Shown here in pieces: positions 47,601 through 51,493 of a stretch of DNA of 64,000 nt. The translations under genes and the position numbers were made by a program. The notes under the pieces were generated by a model. The model searched no databases. It worked only from the letters and a program-made list of their open reading frames with translations, and had not been told where the DNA came from. Position 1 is the stretch's first letter, and each line of letters starts with the position of its first letter. The stretch lies in the NCBI GenBank assembly GCA_963693085.1, contig OY856409.1:1616483711-1616547710 (forward strand), given 5' to 3'. This DNA comes from Alisma plantago-aquatica. Taxonomy: Eukaryota; Streptophyta; Magnoliopsida; Alismatales; Alismataceae.

Positions 47601-49249
47601 TTCATGAGGAGGATGCATATTGCATTTAGTTTTATGAATCACTTTTGCCAATATACAATAGCATACTTGATGTTTGGTTAATGAGCGGTATGTCACTGCT
47701 TTAGTATTTTTAACTTCTACATTTATTTATGAACTGACTACTTTTTCAAAATGTTGTAGCTTAAGCACTCAATTCACATTTAAGCACCCAGGGAGGTCCG
47801 ACAACTCACTTCCCGCTTGCCAGAAATTTGATGCTTGACAAACCTGACATCAGTGATATAACTGTATATCCTATCTTGGTCCTCAGCATAGACTTTCTCC
47901 CTCTCGGCTCCTGATATTTTATGCTCCAATGTGTGGTTGGAGGTAGCTTCTACTGGGTCATTTTGAATTTGTGGCTACAGTACATACCCTCAATTATCTC
48001 CAACAATATCCTTCCTACCTTTGTTTGTTTGAATCACATAACTTTCATTACTGGAAATCATCTTTTTTTGGTGCATAGAATGTGGATTGCCGATGCTCAT
48101 AACTAAGGGCCGAAACTGAATCTTGGTCCTCTCGATCTGGGCTACAAAGATTTAACGACAAAATCATCTAGTCTTACTGCATAAAATTACTGGAAAAATG
48201 ATTGTCAAACGGGAATTACTGGCAAAATGATTATCAAATGGCGGAATGGAATAATCATCTATGCAACAATTAAGCTAACGGCTTTGGAGCTTACTATTCC
48301 ATCCCTCAAGCTTTCCCGCCAATGCTTTAGGGACAGACCTCAACGAATATATCTCGATTCTGCAAATAAGGAAGGATTACAGCAAGTTACCGGACAAATA
48401 GTTGTGTCATGTAAAATAAGAGCAGAGAAAGCAACCCTTAGGGGAATACATTTCTGTGGAGTCCTCTGGATTGTCCGTATCAGCTGCATCTAGAATTTTG
48501 AGAGCATCCCAAACCTGTTTATACATATGTAGATGATCAATTTATATGTTGGGATATATATACAGAATCTAACGATATCTACTTCGTGACGCAAGCAGAA
48601 TCCGGGCCTATCTATTTGGTGATGCAAGCAGGAGAACAAGGGTTGCAATAGGCAGCGATAAAATGGACTCGAACAGCAAAACAGCTCACACCTTCTTGTA
48701 CGGCAAGGATTGCTGGTCAGAAACAATGGAGTAGAGCCGCCTCGTCAAAGCAGCCCCTTCCAGACCCTCTGTCCCGCCGTAGTATCGCGCTACATCCTCG
48801 CATGGATACCTCAGAGGGGTGTCGGCCTTGACGCTGCCTGCGTCCGCGTGAGCGAATCCTTGTGAAAGTAGAGCGGCAGTTCCAAACACTCCAACGGCCA
48901 AGTTCCGGAACAGAGCGAAATAATCCGACCACGGCCTGCAAAGCAACCACAAATAGCTCTTGCTGGCGCTTTCGTGCTGTTGAAATGCGCTAGACACAAA
49001 ATGCGGACAGACGATTGATTACCGAGACAATGACGACAGGCATAGTTGTCCTTTGTCCGATCGAAGGTTGCCGGAGCGGACGACATCAACCCGCCGGGTA
49101 GCACTAACACGCCGGTTGCGTGGACTGGTCAAGATATGCGGCGGACTGACGGTATTGCGAGGGTTTGGGGTGGAGGGAGAGAATGTTTTCCAAGAACAGA
49201 CGACGCCTTGGTGGCGATACAGTGAGCACGCCAACTCGAAGTTCCCCAT
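13968..49249 (-). CDS. Endonuclease I-like nuclease gene, exons 1-5 (3' end not in window)
   Basis: Spliced host gene read on the minus strand as 49249..49023, 48935..48692, 48514..48450, 48359..48295 and 14054..13968, giving 229 codons so far. All introns are GT-AG and every junction keeps phase (2, 0, 2, 1 nt carried over). The joined product contains [14 protein letters not shown], then [13 protein letters not shown] (created across the giant intron), then [12 protein letters not shown]. These fit the endonuclease I family (His-Me finger, metal-dependent DNA/RNA nucleases; bacterial members are periplasmic or secreted). The His of REH and the His/Asn of DLHN are the likely active-site positions. 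The N-terminus is Ser/Arg-rich and followed by a hydrophobic stretch ending AHA, so plastid or secretory targeting is possible (inference). Missing: the expected VNSxRGN segment and C-terminus. It may be functional if the far exons survive, or a truncated gene. The family call is from recalled motifs only. Confidence 0.8.
14055..15882. other. Unassigned intron 4 sequence
   Basis: AT-rich DNA with no domain-bearing frame and no clear terminal repeats. A local inverted segment (about 15808-15840, ACCATACCAGAAATTATTCT) is the only structure I noticed. Confidence 0.5.
15883..16112 (-). mobile_element. RTE-type LINE, 3' fragment
   Basis: Minus-strand tail ends GGCTTAGATGATGATGAT, the trinucleotide-repeat end typical of plant RTE LINEs. 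It is homologous to 24071-24845 and 25001-25135 (shared GGGTCATATTCTGGTC and GATTCAAAATCTCTCTT). It is severely 5'-truncated. Confidence 0.75.
16312..18188. mobile_element. Non-autonomous hAT transposon, 1.9 kb
   Basis: A perfect 8-bp target duplication, TTCAGTAT (16304-16311 and 18189-18196), flanks terminal inverted repeats CAGTGGCGG.GC. Inside the TIRs the ends share a G/C-rich block (left GAGGGGGGGCA, right complement GATGAAGGGGGG). The interior is very AT-rich without a transposase or any long frame, so it would depend on a transposase from elsewhere. Confidence 0.88.
18197..19228. other. Unassigned intron 4 sequence
   Basis: No coding domain. Around 18690-18790 there are repeated short inverted motifs (GGTCCAGACC, AACTGGTATAGACCAGTT) that could be a decayed MITE or SINE; no target duplication was found. 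Confidence 0.45.
20718..22620 (+). pseudogene. hAT transposase (BED finger, DUF659, hAT-C dimerisation)
   Basis: The transposase binds TIRs and cuts and pastes the element. Parts in order: BED zinc finger [28 protein letters not shown] (20719-20880); Ser-rich linker; DUF659 core with [20 protein letters not shown] and [24 protein letters not shown] (21249-21755); [34 protein letters not shown] (21832-22360); an intron-like GTAAGA...CAATAG (22361 to about 22438); then [13 protein letters not shown] and [19 protein letters not shown] (22440-22560). Lesions: a frameshift at about 20880, stops near 20948, 21240-21245 and 21753, and a TAG at the end of ELPTS. Start chosen at MPKTKD just before the BED finger. 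Confidence 0.82.
23085..23605. repeat. Compound (TG)n/(TA)n microsatellite split by a MITE
   Basis: (TG)n then TATATATAT at about 23085-23115; after the MITE, (TA)n at about 23536-23576 and (TG)n at about 23577-23605. The two halves look like one compound repeat opened by the insertion. Confidence 0.8.
23116..23537. mobile_element. MITE, 422 bp, with about 29-bp inverted repeats
   Basis: Ends are AGAGTCAGGCTAGAATACAC and its complement, continuing TCGAGTGTA on both sides; a subterminal AATACACTCAAGT is also mirrored. It is flanked by TATATATAT on both sides, so the target duplication cannot be measured. Mutator-like is possible. No coding capacity. Confidence 0.83.
23756..24070. other. Unassigned intron 4 sequence
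   Basis: No coding frame. Repeated phrases ATGGCATGGACA and ACTCGGATGGACATGG suggest old repeat DNA. Confidence 0.45.
24071..24845 (-). mobile_element. RTE-type LINE, 3' end with RT and C-terminal coding remnant
   Basis: Minus-strand remnant of an RTE reverse transcriptase: [13 protein letters not shown] (catalytic YADD degraded to YAYD, about 24790-24810), [20 protein letters not shown] and [18 protein letters not shown] (24532-24723), then [31 protein letters not shown] (24086-24358). It ends in the (GAT)n tail at 24071. The 5' two thirds are missing, as usual for target-primed LINE insertions. Confidence 0.83.
24846..25000. other. Short unassigned gap
   Basis: AT-rich, no feature seen. 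Confidence 0.4.
25001..25135 (-). mobile_element. RTE LINE 3' tail fused to a copia remnant
   Basis: Only the last about 135 bp of an RTE copy (GATGATGGTGA tail at 25001; GAGGTCGGCTACATGG homologous to 15921). It joins minus-strand copia RT sequence at 25136. Part of it (25100-25135) was copied again in the tandem duplication. Confidence 0.7.
25100..25623. repeat. 262-bp tandem duplication
   Basis: 25100-25361 and 25362-25623 differ, as far as I can see, at one base (GGACCGCATG versus GGACTGCATG). Each unit holds the end of the RTE tail plus copia RT sequence, so duplication came after both insertions and is recent. Confidence 0.92.
25136..27989 (-). pseudogene. Copia E (minus): RT, integrase and protease remnants
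   Basis: Left part of a minus-strand copia interrupted by the copia at 27995. Read right to left: protease [15 protein letters not shown] (about 27680-27720, catalytic DSG changed to DSR), integrase with [10 protein letters not shown] (about 26960), [15 protein letters not shown] (about 26850) and [16 protein letters not shown] (about 26720), then RT with [15 protein letters not shown] (YVDD at 25630-25641) and YFLGIEM (25520). RNase H and 3' LTR are missing; RTE sequence abuts at 25135. There are many stops and frame changes. Confidence 0.78.
27990..27994 (+). other. Target duplication of copia D, left
   Basis: TGTTG, identical to 32859-32863 on the other side. Confidence 0.92.
27995..28147 (+). 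repeat. 5' LTR of copia D
   Basis: 153 bp, TGTTAACATATATTCC...TGTGTTTCACA. It contains AGTAATATATATATGAGG as a possible TATA region (about 28078-28095). Confidence 0.94.
28148..28161 (+). other. Primer binding site of copia D
   Basis: TGGTATCAGAGCAG, initiator-Met tRNA type, directly after the LTR. Confidence 0.92.
28162..28553 (+). other. Copia D leader
   Basis: GC-rich untranslated leader (CCGCCGCCGGGCAGCAGCC region at 28222-28250) with GCGTAGACCG repeated at about 28360 and 28498. No gene. Confidence 0.7.
28554..29885 (+). CDS. gag: Copia D Gag and protease start
   Basis: Start chosen at [19 protein letters not shown] (28554); the frame is open from 28521. UBN2-type copia gag: [58 protein letters not shown], then an (RG)n-rich RNA-binding stretch (29223-29300), a CCHC zinc knuckle [14 protein letters not shown] (29409-29450) and the protease active site [13 protein letters not shown] (29709-29747). 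The frame ends at a TAG (29883-29885) because two bases are missing in LKSALYVPRF, which shifts the rest of pol out of frame. Confidence 0.88.
   Translation: MASSSDDFRRQVTTVKLDGRNYPHWVCSMTIYAKSQEKYSHLTRAGPPAPAEDADAKDVKAYDDWVRDDSTVMTWILNSSVENISVTLLHLPTAKQMWDQLAGTYSHSQNPKKVFDITKQLGRLQFTGTDIADYFSDFTGLWGELESYHPLSTDLATMQRQRQELQLVQFLCGLPESYDGVVDQILASDPLPSLQSAYKCLQHLPSSSSSLATDVWESSALAAASGRGRGRGRGRGRGRSRGRGRGRFTDSRPPLGGGRGRAASGRGASSTAPTAGARPQSGQRLCTFCGRSNHIEEKCWGKYGKPAWANAVVDSTTTASEGTTQPTDSASSGAIADYIRAEVERLLLERAGASSTASTSGAHAAAYSGYDTAFLISSSTPGNTKWVIDSGASSHISGNRSLFNKLYKPARPSSVMLADGSKSAVSGVGDIVSDFLLKSALCA
29878..30822 (+). pseudogene. Copia D integrase with core deletion
   Basis: Continues in the new frame: [14 protein letters not shown], pre-integrase WHYRLGHPS and [10 protein letters not shown] (30107-30211), first catalytic Asp in LVHSDVWGP (30263-30290), [12 protein letters not shown]. 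At about 30423 SIIKFFFAM runs directly into [16 protein letters not shown], so about 70-80 residues are gone, including the segment that normally carries the second catalytic Asp (R-x-D-N). The third acidic residue (E of ERKNRH) remains. The C-terminal domain is present ([28 protein letters not shown]). The frame breaks again in a T10 run (30782-30791). The integrase cannot be active. Confidence 0.88.
30792..32698 (+). pseudogene. Copia D reverse transcriptase and RNase H
   Basis: After the T10 frameshift the frame reads [15 protein letters not shown], then [64 protein letters not shown] (31469-31471) replaces the usual Trp before [16 protein letters not shown]; beyond it RT is open: [37 protein letters not shown] (catalytic YVDD, about 31739-31750), then RNase H with [40 protein letters not shown] and ending [12 protein letters not shown] (32698). 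RNase H acidic residues look intact. One nonsense codon is the only lesion seen from 30827 onward. Confidence 0.88.
32695..32705 (+). other. Polypurine tract of copia D
   Basis: TTGAGGGGGAG directly before the 3' LTR; primes plus-strand synthesis. Confidence 0.88.
32706..32858 (+). repeat. 3' LTR of copia D
   Basis: 153 bp, one difference from the 5' LTR, followed by the TGTTG target duplication (32859-32863). Confidence 0.94.
32864..33492 (-). pseudogene. gag: Copia E gag remnant
   Basis: Right side of copia E, separated from its pol by copia D. Minus strand, starting about [20 protein letters not shown] (33483) with [13 protein letters not shown], decayed middle, and a C-terminal basic region [17 protein letters not shown] (32870-32920). 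Several stops. The gag and protease halves point the same way and abut copia D exactly at its target duplication. Confidence 0.7.
33681..34873. mobile_element. Non-autonomous hAT transposon, 1.2 kb
   Basis: A perfect 8-bp target duplication, ACATGAAC (33673-33680 and 34874-34881). Ends are imperfect inverted repeats (CATGGTTGTATAGG versus CTGTGTTGTACAGG), and both subterminal regions are dense in GCCTGGGCGG/GCCTAGGC. The middle holds an AT-rich minisatellite. No transposase. Confidence 0.85.
33824..34530. repeat. Minisatellite, AATAAATACAAATCAGTAGAT units, duplicated as a block
   Basis: Units of about 20-22 bp recur across 33838-34030 and 34155-34480. A larger block is repeated once: ACATTATAAATACAAAATAG at about 33824 and 34140, and the block ends CAAATAAATAGATG (about 34060 and 34520) are also matched. 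Confidence 0.8.
35635..36448. mobile_element. Non-autonomous hAT-like transposon, 814 bp
   Basis: Inverted repeats CAAGGTTTTAAAAAG (left) and CAATGTTTTAAAAAG (right, complement); flanking 8-mers ACTGCTAC (35627-35634) and ACTACTAC (36449-36456) match 7 of 8. Subterminal AAGCGGG/AAAAGCGG repeats are mirrored at both ends. AT-rich core, no gene. Confidence 0.78.
36653..36821 (-). repeat. 5' LTR and primer site of copia E
   Basis: Minus strand: TGATGGTGGT...CTCTTTCACA (36821..36666, about 156 bp) followed by TGGTATCAAGAGC (36665..36653), a near match to the initiator-Met primer site. The outer edge at 36821 is inferred from the TG terminus only. Confidence 0.65.
36822..37199. other. Unassigned gap
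   Basis: AT-rich DNA, no feature seen; may include the left end of the hAT relic that follows. Confidence 0.4.
37200..37907 (+). pseudogene. Second hAT transposase relic, N-terminal part
   Basis: [20 protein letters not shown] and a Lys/Glu-rich helix (37253-37400) look like the post-BED region of plant hAT transposases. [19 protein letters not shown], then [25 protein letters not shown] (37750-37905) is the DUF659 start (SDGWTD-like). The L1 insertion cuts it at 37907; the frame resumes at 42904. Confidence 0.72.
38000..40738 (-). pseudogene. L1 ORF2 remnant (endonuclease-RT, first L1)
   Basis: Endonuclease pieces [19 protein letters not shown] and [12 protein letters not shown] (40217-40738); linker [16 protein letters not shown] (39760-39996); RT with [14 protein letters not shown] (39403-39480), [35 protein letters not shown] and [10 protein letters not shown] (38698-39237), where the catalytic F/YADD has become YTDN; then [23 protein letters not shown] region (38239-38547). 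Several stops and gaps. Confidence 0.78.
40871..42860 (-). pseudogene. L1 ORF1 remnant (first L1)
   Basis: RNA-binding ORF1 in broken frames. A zinc-knuckle piece [12 protein letters not shown] lies at about 42190-42230, a segment [20 protein letters not shown] at about 41790-41840, [16 protein letters not shown] at about 41430, and an Arg/Asp/Ser-rich C-terminus (40871-41100). Parts are scrambled by an 80-bp inverted repeat (41929-42008 and 42481-42560). Confidence 0.6.
41929..42560. repeat. 80-bp inverted repeat inside the L1 ORF1 region
   Basis: 41929-42008 (ATGACCTCTTTCCTTCAACA...) and 42481-42560 are reverse complements with five mismatches, separated by 472 bp. Confidence 0.9.
42904..43700 (+). 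pseudogene. Second hAT transposase relic, central part
   Basis: Resumes DUF659 after the L1: [40 protein letters not shown], then in other frames [42 protein letters not shown] and [17 protein letters not shown] (43500-43615), which match the region before the hAT-C domain. TAG at 43147-43149 and several others. Confidence 0.72.
43985..44760 (+). pseudogene. hAT C-terminal segment, duplicate 1
   Basis: Contains [18 protein letters not shown] (44322-44375), the RLxxLVFVQYNLRL-type end of hAT transposases, and a Lys-rich tail. About 70-80% similar by eye to 44761-44846 plus 46982-47560. Confidence 0.6.
44761..47560 (+). pseudogene. hAT C-terminal segment, duplicate 2, split by an LTR element
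   Basis: Left part 44761-44846 (GACATGGATACAGGTTTGG, homologous to 44012) and right part 46982-47560 ([17 protein letters not shown] at about 47190; [10 protein letters not shown] at about 47476). The LTR element 44847-46981 sits between them. Confidence 0.6.
44847..46981 (-). mobile_element. Non-coding LTR retrotransposon (LARD-like)
   Basis: Minus strand: 5' LTR 46981..46816 (166 bp) and 3' LTR 45042..44847 (196 bp), both TGT(A/T)AGAATATA...TTGACA, diverged with indels, so old. The primer site is degenerate (TGGTATAAAAGCGG, 46815..46802) and a polypurine tract CTTGAGGGGTAG lies before the 3' LTR. The 1.77-kb interior has no gag or pol. ATGTAAT occurs at 44839-44845 and 46982-46988, the probable target duplication with one extra base on the left. 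Confidence 0.75.
47561..48294. other. Intron 4 sequence next to exon 4
   Basis: No domain-bearing frame; probably ancestral intron plus the unplaced right end of the second hAT relic. Confidence 0.45.
48295..48359 (-). CDS. Nuclease gene exon 4 (donor of the giant intron)
   Basis: 65 bp, acceptor TTATTTGCAG before AATCGAG, donor GGAATA before GTAAGC. It encodes [20 protein letters not shown] and Asn, then carries one A. That A joins GA of exon 5 to make Arg, restoring WNREHLWP, the family's best-known motif. Confidence 0.78.
48450..48514 (-). CDS. Nuclease gene exon 3
   Basis: 65 bp, acceptor ATAAACAG before GTTTGGGATG. It encodes [21 protein letters not shown] plus two bases (AT). The chosen donor is GAAAT before GTATTC, because only this site lets exon 4 be read as [16 protein letters not shown]. 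The more canonical-looking GTTGCT 13 bases further would put a stop into exon 4. Intron 3 is then 90 bp. Confidence 0.75.
48692..48935 (-). CDS. Nuclease gene exon 2
   Basis: 244 bp, acceptor CTTTGCAG before GCCGTGG, donor AAGAAG before GTGTGAG. It encodes [17 protein letters not shown], a hydrophobic segment ending SQGFAHAD, then a mature-like region starting about [17 protein letters not shown] and ending QQSLPYKK. The AHA-D site resembles a signal or thylakoid-lumen processing site (inference). Intron 1 is 87 bp. Confidence 0.72.
49023..49249 (-). CDS. Nuclease gene exon 1 (start codon, targeting region)
   Basis: Starts at the ATG at 49249..49247 ([12 protein letters not shown]), preceded by purine-rich GAGGAGGGGGAG. 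Length is 227 bp, ending TCTCG before GTAATC, so two bases (CG) carry over and pair with G of exon 2 to make Arg. The encoded region is rich in Ser, Thr, Arg and Pro with few acidic residues, like an organelle transit peptide. It is more GC-rich than the surrounding transposons. An upstream start is not excluded, but this ATG opens the only frame that splices correctly into exon 2. Confidence 0.68.
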
Positions 49250-49476
49250 CTCCCCCTCCTCTCGTTTCAGCCTCCCAGCATCCTCAACTGTGCTTTTCCC
49301 GTCGGGAGCTGGGGAATAAAACAGCGGGAACTTAGCCGCCTATGGGTGAAGAATAAAACGGGTTTGTTCGGCCCACTGGGCAACCAGGACTATGAACCTG
49401 ATCGCATGGGTTGTGAGCTGTGATGCCAAGGACAAGTGGACCCTGTACAATAGCCTCATGATTCATGTAGACTATG
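49250..49476 (-). promoter_or_regulatory. 5' flank of the nuclease gene
   Basis: About 230 bp between the start codon and the upstream repeat element. GC-rich near the ATG (GGAGGCTGAAACGAGAGGAG) with TTTTATTC near 49310 and 49350 but no clear TATA box. Promoter role is inferred from position. Confidence 0.35.
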
Positions 49477-50521
49477 GATGAGCATCGGGTTGGGCCAACT
49501 CGGTCTGTATAACTCAATTCAGATTTGAATCCGATTTATAATATGGGTGAGTCAGGTCTAAAATTTAATCCTGTGTTTTATTTGGGCCGGATAAATCCAA
49601 GTCTGAAAACCCCAATTCCCTAATTAGAGTTTATGTACATTATATACATATACATCTATGTTTGTCATGAAAGAAAAACATACATATTTCTTGATGCAAT
49701 ATGTAGTACATATCCAATTAAAGGCAACATGGATAATATGTAATCAATCAACGTGATTAGTGATGCTAGTAAGATAACCATCATGTTTAGGATAGACATA
49801 ATTGATTTCTTTGTTTTGATCTCAATGTGTGTCATTCAAATGGAACCTCTAGTTGTTTAGCTATGTATATTTTAACAAACGAATAAAGTATGGCATCCAT
49901 ACTTTGATTTGCAATGTATATAACACTCGAAAAAGTCATGTCATTAGCTCATTATAGAAAAAATAAAGAAGCAACTAGCTTAGTGCATAGTAGATTTTGT
50001 TCATTTTTTCTCATATGCCCACATGTAGGGGATAAATGGTCTTTTTCCCTTCCAAAGCCTAATTTATTGTATATACATATAGGATGAGGAAGAAAAAAGC
50101 CACAAGATTGTAGATTCCATTGATTTTTAATGTCTCATATATTCACATGTACGAGAAAATAATTTGTTGTTGTTTCAATATCCATTCCATTGCTATAGAG
50201 GATCACGCAACTAAGGTGTACATATTCTGGCTGCATGTATCACAAAAAATATATAATTTTTTGAAGGTTGTTCACAAAGTATATATCATACTAATTTAGT
50301 TTTCATATTACCAAGTTAGATCTAGCAAAATTTGGTATGCTCTTTCGATGTTATATGGGCAAACTCGAACTCGACCCGAAACCCAACATTCTTACATGGG
50401 TCGGGTACGGACTGACATTTTTCAATTTTATCTGGGACCAAACCTGACCTTCAACCCGCTTTATAATGTGGGTTGAGCTTGGGACAGATAAAACACAGTA
50501 TAGCTCGGCCCGATGCTCATC
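49477..50521. mobile_element. Inverted-repeat element upstream of the nuclease gene, 1.05 kb
   Basis: Ends GATGAGCATCGGGTTGGGC and, on the complement, GATGAGCATCGGGCCGAGC; the similarity continues into GGATAAAACACAG-like and TATAATGTGGGTTGA-like blocks. The interior is AT-rich and non-coding. No target duplication was found, so the superfamily is open. Confidence 0.65.
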
Positions 50522-51459
50522 TTTAATGAAGACGACTTGATCACACCACCATGCCTTGGGACATATAGCCATGGAAGGCTACAGAGTGAAATTGACTTGA
50601 ATATCCCCACTAATTGTGAGGATATGTGCTTGACCAAACAAAGAGTATGATGAGTAATTACCGTACATCTAGAGCAACTTTTACATGTTGCTCTTTCGCC
50701 TTGGCGGAGTTGATGTGTATTTAGAAGATAGGGAGTGCGTTCCCATGAGATTTTTAGAGTTGTACCTCGTTGGATCATATCAATAATTAAGAGGTGTTGC
50801 TCTATTCCTTGTAGGCAGCCTTTGCTTGTTTTCTTTCACCCTTCTCTTAAACAATGATCTTCTTCTCTAGGCCTACAACCATATCTATATCTATGTTTAT
50901 GGTTGGTGAATATCTTTCTAAGTTGCACCGCAACCTGATGGGGTCTCCAGTGTAGCTTTAACTGCTTTTACATGAGTTGAATCTTTTGATGATATTATGT
51001 TTCTCCTATGCTTATTCATGTGTGGTGAATGTATGGCCAAGTTCTAACTTGTTTGATAACTTGGATTATAACTCGAGATACTATGTACAACGAGGTATAG
51101 GTCATATGAGTGATTACTCCTGCCGTGATTGTGAGAAGAGAGAAATGATAAGGCTCGATTTTTATTTGATAGCATAGGGAATGTTAAAATATACGAGATC
51201 ATATAGTTTATCTATGCTATTTCAATATCATGTACTTAAATAGTAGAGTTATTAATTGGATGCAACCTTGAATAAATAATGAATTCATTTGCATGTAAAT
51301 TTTACAAGTTGTTTGGAAGCTCCTCGTCAACCGTCACCCAACCTAGGATTATGTCTATTTTTTGAAAACTCGTTCGTGTGTTGTTTTCTTTATGTAATTT
51401 ACAATTTTCTTGGTAACATGTGGTTGGATTACATAGTTAATCAAAGAAAACCATAAATA
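50522..51459. other. Intergenic DNA, nothing recognised
   Basis: No frame with known motifs, no terminal repeats seen. Confidence 0.45.
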
Positions 51460-51493
51460 TAGTGATTTTTTTGAAATCAACAGATCTAATATA

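Larger units (their letters stand above)
14055..48294 (-). other. Giant intron 4 of the nuclease gene (34,240 bp)
   Basis: Bounded by a GTAAGC donor and a TTTGCAG acceptor whose exons join in phase. Nearly all of it is explained by transposons listed separately. Probable ancestral intron sequence remains in short stretches (about 14055-15882, 16113-16303, 18197-19228, 23756-24070, 47561-48294). That it is one continuous intron assumes no rearrangement, which the in-phase join supports but does not prove. Confidence 0.7.

Noticed and set aside
48430..48449. Alternative exon 3 donor at GTTGCT
   Set aside because: It leaves one carried base and puts a stop into exon 4; the GTATTC donor keeps the conserved IEIYS reading.
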